Program-made: the position numbers and the translations under genes
Notes under the pieces: generated by a model
Databases searched by the model: none
Told to the model about the DNA's origin: nothing
The model's input: the letters and a program-made list of their open reading frames with translations, nothing else
From: Varroa destructor
Lineage: Eukaryota > Arthropoda > Arachnida > Mesostigmata > Varroidae
Assembly (NCBI RefSeq): GCF_002443255.2
Contig: NW_019211454.1
Location: 57,066,608-57,130,607 of the forward strand
DNA: 64,000 nucleotides
Direction of reading: 5' to 3'
In this document: piece by piece, positions 40,701 to 51,330 of the stretch
Numbering within the stretch: position 1 is the stretch's first letter
Layout: each line of letters begins with the position of its first letter

Positions 40701-43700
40701 CGCTCCTGTATTCGATGCTAGGTCATCAGGGGGCTATCAAAGTAGGAACGGCGCCTGCTACATTCTTCGGCAAACGCAGCTCAAAATTATGTCGGGGGAA
40801 GGAAGAAAGGGGCGGCGCACTGCGGGGCCGGTTAGCATAGATGAACGTCTTTGGGATGAGACGAAGCTGTCAATGTTAGTGGATGCATTGACGCATCTCT
40901 AACTTCCGAGATTTCAGAAAGACTGCTAGTGAAATAGACAGCCATCGTCCCTTTAGGGCTAACGTGGTAGATGTTAAATTAGGGGAATCGACAATTTCCC
41001 TTCAATTTCAACCAACATGCCCTGGAACTCACACCAGGAGAACACTGCGTCAAGCCCGTCTTATTTAGTGCAGCGCCAGATGAAAGAAGTGCTCGGAAAG
41101 AATCCGTTATGTGGCTACGTCAGGATTTAGAGCCTGATCAATGAAAGTTTTCATTGTAAGGTCGATCGTAAGGTTGCCATTTCTGCGAACACTACAGGTT
41201 TATTTCGCGAGAGGATAGGACTCTCAGATATGAAAAAAACAAGAAGTTGCCGAGGCCATGCAGTGAGCTCCAAATAAAGTTGTATGTTTTAATAGATGCG
41301 AACCCCTAGATATGTTACTGCTGATAGCTACTGCTTAAGTGAGTAAAAAAAAAGCCATTGGTTTTACGTTCTAGGTTAATTCAATCCACATGCATTTTAT
41401 TATGCATACCGATTAACTATAAAATATATCTTGTTTTTATGGTATCGTTGTCATCCGTCTAGGTCCTTGAGAATCTCAAGCTGTGCACACAATACGACAA
41501 CGCTGGAGAGGTTCGTATGAAAACAAATAAGTACAGTTAAAAAAATATATATATACCCATATATATTCAATTTTGTGACGCCTTATAATAACTTTAAAGG
41601 TGGAGTATGAGTTTCCCTGCTACTTTCGAGGAAGTGGTGCAATTCCCATGGATGGATCGCTCGCTTCCGATACTTGCAATTCCGGAAGTGTATGGGATTT
41701 ACATAGAGAACATATCGTGTCATCAATGGGAACGTATCGAACCATGCGCAGCGGGGCTAATGCTAACTTCACAGAGGCCAATAGCAGTAATAAAGAATTC
41801 CGAGTGCAACTTGGTGTACACATCGTACCCTTCGATGATTTCTCACGAATCCTGCCGACGTTATTTCCGCGGATACAAGTATGAACAGATACAGAACATT
41901 TTCTACTGAAAATTAACTAGCTATTAACTAATTTATTAATAACGATTACGAATTTTGTTAAGTTCTATTAAATATTAAACCTCTAAACATTGCACCTTTT
42001 GCTCATAGTCATAGTAAGTCCAATACTTATTGAGCAGGTCCATCTACGACGGATGGCCTTGATCAATGCAGGCAATGGTACGGAGCTACTTCAGTGGCGA
42101 TACGGAAGCAGGTAACAACAATACGCACGCTATTCTAGCTTATATTACATAGCCGATACGTACGATAACACGTGGCGACGTATGACCGAACACAGCTATT
42201 GTATCAGCTAGAATAAAAAAAAACACGCTTACTGATTATTTTCCGCTGCATGTTTAAATGCAGATTTAAATGATAAAGTTACAGATCATATGTACGTTGA
42301 GGGTACTCGATTCTTTGTAGATACGTGAATGAAATGCTGGAAGGGGTCGTGTTACTTGAACGGAGCCGAGACGCGTTGGAAGTAAAAGTTCGGGGCCCTG
42401 CTGACACCCACACAAACTGGTACGGAAGTTGTTGCTGTTTTGCAATGTCATAATTGAAATTTGATTAATGTCTAATCTTATTGAGAACTCGTTATGACCA
42501 ACTGACGAAACCGGTAACGCTTATACTGGATATTTCAGTTTTTACTTCATGGAGGAGCTGTTGACTGTCATTGATGATGTTCTTTTGGAGGTGAGTCTAT
42601 CTCGTTCAACACTCGCACCGTGATCTAAAATTTATTGCGTGTTTACGCGATTCAAAGCGCCTGTTCACGCTGAGCATGACTTTGGTATAGTGCTATTTTT
42701 GGTTGGTACTGAGAAAATTCGATCGTTTTAAATTTTTATTGAAAATCTTAAAACACATCAAATCAAATACAGGAGCTTATTTTTTTTTAATAAAACAATC
42801 AAAACACAATCGATCATTTTGCTCAGAATACCTTATCTTTTTTCTTCTTTTAACTCGTCAAGGTATGTCCGGGCATCGCATTTCAGCGAAATCTTTTATC
42901 AATTGAAGATCTAAAAAACGGAGTACTTCATGCTCATGCATACCCTGCGACGCAGGTTAGTGATCTTTCTTTGCTCTGCTCATTACCCATTAATGAACTC
43001 TAGAAATGAATTTAACAATAACATATAACAGGAAGTACACTTGAATTAGATATTGTTTCTATCTAAAGAGGACATCGTTTCCCACTTCAACGGTCGTACC
43101 CGCACCAGTTTAATTCCTCACGCAATATTTCTTTGCCAACTGTCATTGGTTAGGTCATGAGAGCTATGCTAACAGAAGGACTAAAAGCGACCGTGGAGCA
43201 CCCTGACACAAAAAAAAAGGAGCTGATCACTGATCTCCTAGGTTGCGAAAGGGTCGGAACTGCATTTGTGCCAGGTAATCAATGACCTGAAATAAAGAGC
43301 CATTGCACAACAGGTTTCTTTGCTATAGCTTGATATTCATCAAAAGGTGAGCAATGTCTGCTTACTGATTCTTGTTTGCCTATCTAATGGACATTACTTT
43401 ATTCATTGAAATGGTGTTAAATCTTCTATTCTGCTAAAGTTCTTTCTTTGGAATCACTGAAAAAGTCGTTTCCGACTCACGGTTTTGCCGATTGACACTT
43501 ATTGAAATAACTTGTTTCAAGGTCCATCGGTACACTCTTCGCAACTGTCTGTCTTGACACGGCAGAAGTTAGGAGCAGCACTGGATCCGCCAGAGAGGTT
43601 AGGACGAGACTGGTGCCTACTTGCTGTTCAGTTAGGATGTGCGGACATTTTGCCCAGGTAATTTAATTACCTGGACTGAGTTTCAGGTCCCATGATATGC

Positions 43701-45137
43701 TTCTCTCTTGTAGTCAAGGTCTACCATGTTCAAAAATAGGTTAGTGGATTATCGCTGCGGCTACACCTTCTTCGTGGGTGGAACTTAGGGAGACCCAATG
43801 AATGAATAATCTGTCACCTTAACGGGATGACTTTAGTGTCGTTGTTTGCTTCTGTATCATCACATAATACAATGATGCCCGGCGCTGTACGTAGTCATCA
43901 TCACCTTTATTGTCTTACTAATATGGTTCGTTTGCTTGCATTTTTACATTTCTTTTATGGGTTGAATATAACAGAATAGATTGCACAGGATCAAAGGAAG
44001 ATGAGCGCCCTTTTATGAAACAAACGTCCCCGCACGAACTTTCGGATCAGGGTAACAATCAATTTACTTTTTTCCTATATGACTTCAAACCAAATTTGAT
44101 AGTTGAATTACTTAGATAGGTTACCTTCGGAGAGTGAGCAAGAGATAATGGTCGCCTCTGTGCTGGTTAATAGTCCTTTGATTTATACGTTGAAGCGCTT
44201 GCTTTTTACGCATTGTATAACTACCCAAGAATATTAACTTGTGCTGGTCTAGCTGTTTGAACGAAGCACAATATATCCTACACGACTTAGATATTTCTAG
44301 GCAAGTTTTCTACAAAAGGCTTATATATAACTATCTGATATTATTACAGATTTACGAGTTGGCAGTGCAAACAATTCACCGATTGCAAATGTGTTGCATC
44401 ATTGGTCGCGGGTAAGAGAAGTCACTTATTGGCAATTGCAGTTGAAAGCCCAGAGGTCATTTTCGACAGGGCGACAACCAGTAGGAAGGGTACTTCATGG
44501 GCTACATCTTTGTACCCCTCGGTCACTATAAGAAACAGTTTTAGTTGAAGAACTCCTGCGTGATTATCATGTCAAAGACTGGTGTCGTCAAAGCGAACCT
44601 GCAGGATGACATAATGAAAATGAAAAAATCTTATACGCTGCTCGGAGTGCATAAGTTCCTTATGTATTAAGTACGATGCACAAAACTGTATAGACTTGTG
44701 CCGTGCGTTTTAAACGTTGCTGATTTAGCTGAAGTGCGCTATTTCAAAACGCAAAATTTCACTTCACGGAACTCGGAATCGTAACTCTATCTACAAGATA
44801 GTTAAATTAACTCGCATTGTTAACGGTAGCTATCTATGTGCATCTGCAGGTATCTCAGAGCAGTATTGGAGCACTTGCCACGGCTCTGCTTGAGCTGGGC
44901 CGTGAAGATGGCGCTGCCATTGTTTTGGGTACCTCCCCACTGTTGCAGATTGTCCCTCCGGCTACGGATGGGGCTCCCGGTCCACCAACAGCGTCGCTGG
45001 CTAACTCCAAACTAATACCCGAAAGCCATCCACAGAACAGTGGATTGGCTTTTAGCCAAGGGGGCCAATCGCCGCGTCGATCGCACCACGCTTCCGCTGC
45101 ACTGTCAAGCGCGTCTAGCACAAACATGTCACGATGA
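26571..45137 (+). CDS. DAPK1: Death-associated protein kinase homologue (ankyrin, Roc-COR, death domain), no kinase exons seen
   Basis: Exons: 26571-26789 (tentative), 30850-30963, 32903-33001, 33207-33305, 33699-33797, 34183-34281, 35408-35605, 35887-35985, 36247-36397, 36803-37023, 37183-37252, 37480-37535, 37731-37907, 38156-38240, 38354-38485, 38878-39023, 39235-39343, 39692-39783, 40110-40263, 40387-40496, 41463-41510, 41600-41878, 42038-42111, 42321-42419, 42539-42590, 42863-42955, 43154-43274, 43522-43657, 43975-44051, 44350-44411, 44850-45137. Every junction is GT-AG and keeps frame, giving 1212 residues from 30850, or 1285 with the first exon. Order and motifs follow vertebrate DAPK1 from its ankyrin repeats to the last residue (LLARLKND, VATHAD, LDPPERLGRDWCLLA, ELGRED, terminal MSR). 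DAPKs act in cell death, autophagy and cytoskeletal control. The usual N-terminal Ser/Thr kinase and calmodulin region is not found, so enzymatic kinase activity cannot be assumed. Confidence 0.9.
28697..28737. repeat. Compound (TC)n(TA)n microsatellite
   Basis: About 11 TC units pass directly into about 9 TA units. Confidence 0.95.
29918..30036 (+). CDS. Weak candidate terminal exon with a hydrophobic segment
   Basis: A strong polypyrimidine tract and AG (TTTTTTTCTGCTAG) precede a frame reading LAMLLLLLIELTKTEGRAAM, followed by a basic REERR tail and a stop at 30034-30036. That looks like a membrane anchor with a positive cytoplasmic tail. No partner exon was found, and the frame lies inside the putative DAPK intron, so it may be chance. 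Confidence 0.2.
30046..30066. repeat. (TAC)n microsatellite
   Basis: Seven TAC units. Confidence 0.9.
30850..36397 (+). CDS. DAPK1: DAPK ankyrin-repeat exons
   Basis: Eight exons encode a capping repeat (RDEAFILAELFAAVEEGN, matching the EEDSFVMKAIIHAINDDN region of human DAPK1) and then about eight ankyrin repeats. Exons at 32903, 33207, 33699, 34183 and 35887 are each exactly 99 nt (33 codons), and 35408-35605 is 198 nt. All start and end in phase 0 and open with a (H/Q/E)G(E/D) turn, for example HGETVAHIAA, QGEYPLHVAA, HGDTALHIAA. Exon 36247-36397 carries the last full repeat and a half-repeat and ends in phase 1. In DAPK these repeats bind partners and position the protein on the cytoskeleton. 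In-frame TAG directly before 30850 proves that exon is spliced. The repeat-per-exon layout would let single repeats be skipped without changing frame. Confidence 0.95.
36803..39783 (+). CDS. DAPK1: DAPK Roc GTPase exons
   Basis: Nine exons (36803-37023, 37183-37252, 37480-37535, 37731-37907, 38156-38240, 38354-38485, 38878-39023, 39235-39343, 39692-39783). With the tentative leader counted, G1 is GPTGVGKS at residues 428-435, G3 is DFSGQE from 580, and G4 is VATHAD with THAD at 653-656. A Ser/Gly-rich insert of about 130 residues (exons 37183 to 37907) separates G1 from G3, as in vertebrate DAPK1, and ends in LDVFEGTVGP (human LEVFVAPTHH). The G3 motif is closer to an active GTPase than human DAPK1's EFSGNP as I remember it. 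The donor at 39024 (GTTAAT) is weak, but the next acceptor keeps frame and gives VFVLDAHS, matching human LFVLDAGA. Confidence 0.92.
40110..42955 (+). CDS. DAPK1: DAPK COR-like region exons
   Basis: Eight exons (40110-40263, 40387-40496, 41463-41510, 41600-41878, 42038-42111, 42321-42419, 42539-42590, 42863-42955) encode the region between Roc and the death domain. Landmarks: INPLVGEEHLKDL (human LNPLASEEDLRRI), GEVVYS, LTPHWLGSEVIG (human LDPRWLCTNVLG), an EYEFPCYFRG strand, VHIVPFDDFSRILP (human VRIVPVEHLTPFP) and VEVKVRG-type strands. Exon 41600-41878 has a polar insert of about 40 residues (Ser/Asn/Thr-rich) that the vertebrate protein seems to lack. Two small exons (48 and 52 nt) are supported mainly by splice sites and frame. 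COR domains mediate dimerisation and coupling to Roc in this family. Confidence 0.88.
40612..41144 (+). pseudogene. Intron-resident broken coding sequence, probable processed pseudogene
   Basis: Within the 966-bp DAPK intron 40497-41462, coding-like sequence runs through three frames. The frame starting at 40612 gives SSDSLANFDAASKAVSFKPT, a stop at about 40681, then IYKSAPVFDARSSGG and PVSIDERLWDETKLSMLVDA up to a stop at 40900. A +1 shift continues as HRPFRANVVDVKLGESTISL. A second +1 shift near 41013 continues as HALELTPGEHCVKPVLFSAA and KESVMWLRQDLEPD, stopping at 41142-41144. Homopolymer-free shifts and the lack of introns suggest a retrocopy; AATAAA at 41273 and nine As at 41345-41353 fit a poly(A) end. 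It is not part of DAPK: flanking exons join in frame as LLQ-VLENLK, like human LLQ-ILDAMD. I do not recognise the parent protein. Confidence 0.55.
43154..45137 (+). CDS. DAPK1: DAPK death domain and C-terminus
   Basis: Exons 43154-43274, 43522-43657, 43975-44051, 44350-44411 and 44850-45137. The death domain starts at LTRQKLGAALDPPERLGRDW (human LTRRKLSRLLDPPDPLGKDW), continues CLLAVQLGCADILPR, NSPIANVLHHWSR and SSIGALATALLELGRED, and ends near PLLQI; these are residues about 1110-1225. An insert of about 24 polar residues (exon 43975) lies in the middle. The last exon adds about 60 residues rich in Pro, Ser and Gln and finishes SSASSTNMSR before TGA. Human DAPK1 also ends in a serine-rich tail with SVVSR. 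Death domains bind other signalling proteins such as ERK in vertebrate DAPK. Confidence 0.95.
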
Positions 45138-45747
45138 CTAAAAAGAAGCCAATTTTAACATTGTTTATTAACCAGCTAGCGTTCTAAGAAAAGGCCATAT
45201 GAAAGCTCCCCATGTCCCGGACAATTCTTCAACAATTCTTATGGTTAGTACACTTATGATAACAATACCGCGTTCGGTGCTCGATGAGGAAGCTGAGGAC
45301 TGTACTAATCAGGAACACGTGTATATATATATATATATATTTAGTAGCAACGATTGAATCAGTACGTTGGCAAAACTCGGACGGAAAACGGCAGTCAAGA
45401 TAGTAGGACCAGATAAGACGTTTGGGCGCAGACTACGTCATTGAAGTATTTTCAATAATTTATAACAATCGTGGCTTTATTGGACATTTAATGGCGCGAA
45501 CTAACTTTCCACGTTGCGAGGACGACGCCGTCGCCGTCGCCGCCGACGATGACTACTATAACGACTGATTCCAGGATTTCGAGAATTATATTATATTCCA
45601 GAATCCGAGAATCAGCTAAAATGGCTGCCAGTGAGGCGGAACATTCAAACACATTGTGCTCGCTATTCGGCCTAAAGTTGGACGGACGGTTATTATATTT
45701 TTCTATTTGCTTTTATTTGTGACAGTTTAACGATATATGGTTTTCTA

Positions 45748-45753
45748 AATAAA
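45748..45753 (+). terminator. Putative poly(A) signal of the DAPK gene
   Basis: First AATAAA after the DAPK stop, 611 bases downstream. A second lies at 45904-45909. Confidence 0.4.
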
Positions 45754-46151
45754 TATGTATTATCCAATGGTGTTATATATCTATAATAATAACAACCCGA
45801 AAACGTTTACGTCGAAGAGTATTTAATCAAATATTGCGTTATGCGTAAATCCAAGCCGAGTGTCTCTAAACTCAGAACTCGTCTCGCAAATTTGTGGCCA
45901 AAAATAAAAACGGTCCACCTGTCTAAACAATCATCTTAACCTACTGCGAGATAAGCAAACCTTTATAAAATCCTAACAGTCAGTATTTTCAAGGATGAGA
46001 TGAACTTTGTTACAGTCGTTACGTTAGTAGCAGACAAAGTTTATTTATTTAGCCTATTGCCAATACTGATTATTTCTAATTTATGTGAAAGAAGTGAAAA
46101 TATTTGAAGCTTTGTTGTACTTATTTGTATGCCGTCGGTGTGTACACGTTG

Positions 46152-46154
<3 letters not shown>

Positions 46155-46190
<36 letters not shown>

Positions 46191-46205
46191 ATATATATAT
46201 ATATA
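46155..46205. repeat. (TA)n microsatellite
   Basis: About 51 bases of TA with a GTATG interruption in the middle. Confidence 0.95.
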
Positions 46206-48181
46206 AGGAAGATCTATTGAATCTCTGTTGTTTCCTTACTTCTATGGACAGCGTACCAACATTTGTGCATTATACACTCACAAAATTTCTATTCCGTGGA
46301 CAACCTCACGTTTTCGTCGTTTGTTTACTACTGCCCCGTGAATCCTAAGTATCGTACGAATGTATGTCAGTGGGATCTAAAGTGAACTATATAAATACGT
46401 TGTTTACGATTTGGGACGGCATTTTGTGTGTTTCGTAATGTAGCGAAGAACAAAAATTACCGTTGCTTACTTAATGCCGCACAGAAAAGGCGTGCCGGAG
46501 TTACGCAGTACGTGCCATTGTATATTAGACAGATAGATTCTTAGTCTCCATAGAGGCCATAGTGAAACTAGAAGACGAACATACAATAGGTAATTAAGAT
46601 CGAAATTTGTTTGTATCTACAAATAAAAAAAGGGTCAGTGAAAAAGATGCCGGTGAATCCAGATTGTGTGCAATCATCGACTGGGAGAGCTCTTGTAACA
46701 AATGTCATTTTTTAAAGGAACATTCAAACAAATACATTGTGTTGTCCTTTCATATAGCATGCCTCAACACGTTTTAACTAGCATAATATTTTTACCATAA
46801 AATTGTATTTTATTAAAATTTCGACTTGGTCATTTAGGTGGTGGTTTCTCCATTACTCCTAAGATTGTCCTGAGAGATGTAGGAACAGATAATATTTGTG
46901 ACGCATGAGCTAACGAAGGCCCTAACGACTATCAACCACTGAATGCTATACGTACAGATAATTATGTTCTCTTGCGAATATATAAGTAAGTATTTCTGAT
47001 TATAGTTCAGATCTATACTTTGCATAGAGAAAGTATATTTGAAAGTGGTGTAAACAATGCCACTTACGTTATGTTATACGTTAATATTGGCATTTGAAGC
47101 ATAAGTTCATGAAATTCTACAGAGGTGACAGGTTTTCCCGAGTTTATGGAATATATATCTCTCTTACCCAGATGTCCTGTAGCACTCTTTTCCGTCAAGT
47201 ACTTTGCCTTCGTAAAACGCATCTAAAATGGGTAATATTGTATTGACGTGTAAAATACAGCTTTGATCGAGACAAGTACAAATGTATCTCATAAAATGTT
47301 GATATTCATGCAGCTTAAGACCTGCACGAAATTTTTATAGGTCATAAAAGACAAACCCATAATAAATCGAATGTTGTAGAGTATCAGCTCCTTCTGAGCT
47401 GGTATTTCAGAGCAGGACACAAGCCCAGTTGAACTGTGTCGAGATCCTTGCCTCCTACTCGCTAACAATCTTTGGCACCCAAAAGCTCACACGAAAAATT
47501 GCACTGGAGGTGGTAGCATAACAGAAAAGAAAGCAAAACTTAGTCCCGTCATTAACCGCATTGAGGTCTTTAACTCACTCTAGCTGAAAGATTCAGGTAC
47601 AATGTGCAATTTTTTTGGCATAGAGTCGAATAATAAGAGGATGTACAAAATAATATATTACCAGAAGTTTACTTACACATTGTAGCTAAATCTTAGGCGA
47701 TGCAGTAATGAAAAATGTTCGTAAACTCTAGTTTAGCAGCGCAATGTCTGACGGCGAGTCTAAAGGACCAAAAAAAAAATGGTTTCGTCAAAAGGAATAG
47801 GTGAGCCACCCCTTTCAGTTCTTCAGAAACAGCTAGCGTGATGGCCTCTGCATAACACTAACGCTCAGCGTGTGTGGTAATTTTTGGGCCATATGATTAA
47901 CTAGATGACATTACAAGAATAGTTTTTACCATATAAATGTGTAGGAATGATCCCTATCCTTTTAAAGCTCTGACTGTAGTTGTCAGGAAGGGACAAAGAG
48001 AGCATCAATCCGATCCTGTCGAAAGTTGTACTTGCGGAAGCAGCGCACGACGATGACTAACTGAATAGTTTCCTTCTTTTGAAAAAACAACTCCCTTAGA
48101 TAATAAAGCTTTTTCACTTTCTCTACCAATGACGAGTCTCTTGCTGGTTTTCCTGCTCAACTTTTTGTGTGTTATGATGGG

Positions 48182-48405
48182 TCATCTTCCCAGGGGCGGC
48201 GACCCACGGGCCACACTCATGGCCTGATCAGCGACTCCACCCAGCCCGTTTACCGAGGGCACAACAAACGCATACGAGAAGTTCGTGTATATGTAGCGAG
48301 CATATTCGCTTAGTCCGAGCCACCCCACCGGGAGGTTGGGAGGGTCACTGAGGTGGGGATCTCGCTGTCGGCTACGATCAATATAATTGCACGCTAGCGA
48401 AAAAT
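48182..48405 (-). other. GC-rich islet with an open minus-strand frame
   Basis: A sharply bounded GC-rich patch (about 48186-48376) sits in AT-rich spacer. On the minus strand it is open for about 74 codons without an ATG start. It includes PHLSDPPNLPVGWLGLSEYA, TNFSYAFVVPSVNGLGG and ARGSPPLGR before TGA at 48182-48184. The plus strand also shows strong dyad-like runs (CCACCCCACCGGGAGG and AGGTGGGG). This looks like an inserted fragment, perhaps of a retroelement or an old exon. I cannot identify it. Confidence 0.3.
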
Positions 48406-48409
48406 ACTA

Positions 48410-50010
48410 GCGGTAGTAGCTATCGCCAAAAGGCTCTCTGCTTTCCTATAGAGGAAGTCGTCTCTCAGTCGCGATGATTCATACCGTTGATTTTGTTTCT
48501 TTAGTTTGCGGCTAAATTAAATTTGTGAGACCATTGACGATAATACCTTGTAGCAGATGGATTTGAAAGATCATTTTCAATCTTTCATTGAAGCTTCAGA
48601 GTGAATCGGTGAAATCGTTTATGAAAGAAAATTTATAAGTACGATTGAAGTAAATTATTTTCGCTCTTATTATTAGATGGAAACATTTCAGAATGGAGAT
48701 TTTTAAAAGCGCGATCGAGGATTCTTAATTTTAATAAGAGTTCAAAAACGATCATCACATAAAACCTGTTCATTTTTTACATGAAAACATCAATATTATT
48801 AAATCAGGTAATTCAATTAAGTTCAAGTCAAGTTAAGGATAATGCAACATATCATGCTGTTGTCTCTTCTTTTAATTTTATATTTTCCTTGAAAGGTAAC
48901 TAGTACTTAGCAAAAAAAGTGAATCTGATGTGCCAAAGTCATGCATGGTTGTCGTTCTACAGTAGGACACTTGATTCTCGACTTTACATTTAACTCTGAC
49001 TTGATTAGTTATGTTTCAAGTTATATCACTAGACTGGTCGTAATGAGGTGTCATCTTTAAGTTCTGCATATCCAAAACAAATAGGGAAAATCGTTCCTTT
49101 TTGGGTAACCTAACTTTGTTGACCTGCGATTACAGTATTTTGGCTCATTATTATAATAGAACGTAGTCAGAGCCACATATATACAAGTATTAAGCAATCT
49201 TACGAGCATTTCTTTTGTATTTAGGCTCGAAACAAAGCTCTAGATAATTTGAATTATTAGAACGAATTACGTCTTTTTTTGACCTCGAAAAACCTATAGA
49301 TTTCCGAATTTCGCATGCGAGTAAATAAAATAGATTTTTTTCAAAATCCAAAAATTCAAGTTGTTTGATAATTTATATAGACAAATTGGGTTGCCAATTG
49401 GAAAGAATGCCTGAATAATCTGTCCGGATTTATAGTAAGTTGTCGAAATAGACATAATCCTTGCAGACAGAACTTTTTTTTGTCAAGGCTATTATTTATA
49501 AGTGTCGATTCTAAAATTTTATCCATCTAATGATAGGAATCGGAATAATACTTACGCTAGTCGAACATTCCTACAGTTAACTGATGTTAAGGACAGAGCT
49601 CCTCAAGGCTGGTGAGTTTAGTGGCTTAACGGTTTTACTGTTGCCGCAGCAAATATCTATTGTACTATGGTCCGGACAGCGCATGCGTACGGATAACTTC
49701 GTACTTACAATAATTTCGTCCGCTTAACTTGTAACCATTTCAGCTTTTCGGTGGAACTATCTGGGCGTCTACGCACTTAAGCAGTTCAAAAAACAGTTAA
49801 ACGAAGTTTCTCGTTGTTATAATGATTCGCCATATCGTAAATTTGGTCTTCGATTACAACGTTCATTAAACGTCCACGAAACGACTAATGTATGTATAGA
49901 AAATAATTTTTGCTGGAATGCAATCAAATACTGTCTAAATACCGTCGTGACCTGGTTGATTATGGGACACATTAGTGGGGCTGGGCAGTTGGGAATGGTT
50001 AGGCTAATTA
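48410..50010. other. AT-rich intergenic DNA, nothing recognised
   Basis: No coding frame, RNA gene or repeat structure that I can support. Confidence 0.5.
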
Positions 50011-50085
50011 AGGTCGTCCCCATTATAGCTTAGTGAGTAACGTACTTGCGTGCTAAACTTAGGTTCGAACCCGGGTATATACATA
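50011..50085 (+). mobile_element. tRNA-like SINE head candidate
   Basis: An RNA polymerase III A-box-like TAGCTTAGTGAG (50026-50037) is followed by a perfect B-box GGTTCGAACCC (50062-50072). The A-to-B spacing (36) is shorter than in most tRNAs (about 44) and no acceptor stem is visible, so a functional tRNA is unlikely and a tRNA-derived SINE is the better guess. The 3' end and target-site duplication were not found. Confidence 0.4.
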
Positions 50086-50285
50086 TTTCGTTCCGTGCTC
50101 GGAGCCAGCCGTATGATGGAGTGCCTAATAACGATACCGGACATAAAACTGGAAATATAAGAGCCACTTAAACGGAGCGCGTCAAGCGAGGTGACGGTTG
50201 TTCTGGCCGGTAGAACATAAACGATTTGAGCAGTAAGGTTGATTTACTGGGATTGGTGCAATTAAATTTTTTAAGGCTTTTTGGC

Positions 50286-50410
50286 AACGTTTTCTATAGA
50301 AGCCCTTTGGATTCTATCCTATAGAGTGAGAACTCTATTTGGATGTGGGTAAATAAAAACGTTTTCGATAGAAGCCCTTTGAATTCTACTGTATAGAGTG
50401 AGAACTCTAT
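50286..50410. repeat. Two tandem copies of a 72-bp unit with a hairpin
   Basis: Both copies start AACGTTTTC and contain ATAGAAGCCCTTTG. Each ends in a perfect 7-bp inverted repeat with a 4-base loop, ATAGAGT-GAGA-ACTCTAT, at 50321-50338 and 50393-50410. The copies differ at only a few sites over about 53 bases, and the second is truncated or diverges after the hairpin. Confidence 0.9.
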
Positions 50411-51330
50411 TTTCAGAGAGTTTTTGTTCGTGTCTACATGACGTCCCTGAGACTACGCCAATTTAAACTCAAAGGTGTTTGTTTGAAAAGTAGATTGGGT
50501 CATACGTAGAAATGGAAGTAACCCAATTTTAACATGTACAGTTTTTCCTTTGAGTTAATCAGCTGCGAACGGGTTAAACGACTGCAGCTTCGGTCACTGA
50601 ATCTCGATTAATATTTGGCGATAACGAGACAATAACTGTTCCATCATTGAATAAAATGAACACAGTTATCGATGGTTTCAAAAGAAGGTGCAAAACAAGT
50701 ATGCGAATCCTTATTACGAAAATTCTCTGTTTTTATAAACCTAACGTGTACGCGGTTCATTCTTGACTATTACAATGAGCACCAACGCAACAATTGAATC
50801 TTTTACGGACGTGCAACTCGTAATACGGAATCTTTTTAATTCTGTTTGATCATCTTTCTCTAAATTTACCTAGGCTGCACCTAGTTTGACCTATCTCAAA
50901 GTTTATTAATTGCTTATCGTCGTCATTGTAAAAAGTGACGCGTAACGAAGTATAGGAATCTGCGAATTAATAGTATAAAAAATAATTAATAGTAGAAATT
51001 AATAATAATTAATGCGATAATTGTTTGATGGATAAACAACCCAATGAATGAGGCATTGGAAGCCTGATTTTACCGCCTTGCTGACAGGCATAAGTCAGTG
51101 TTATGAATCAGCCACGATTAATTGCATTTGGATCCACAAGCTGCTTCACCTAAATAACAGTTAACTGTACAAATCAGCTTTTAGTGTACTAAATCGATTA
51201 AAAGTTGACCTTAAAAATTATACGGGGCGCATAATACTACGTAGGTACCTCTATGGTAGATGTTGCTCTGTGCGCTGTAGTGTAGCGTTCTGCTTCCTTC
51301 TAAATTATATTTAACTATGTCTCACACAAA
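50411..51330. other. AT-rich intergenic DNA, nothing recognised
   Basis: Contains AATTAAT-rich patches around 50965-51015. No gene seen. Confidence 0.5.

Larger units (their letters stand above)
45138..48180. other. 3' UTR and intergenic DNA
   Basis: The first 600-800 bases are probably DAPK 3' UTR. The rest is AT-rich with TA microsatellites at 45322-45341 and 46155-46205 and no recognisable gene. Confidence 0.5.
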
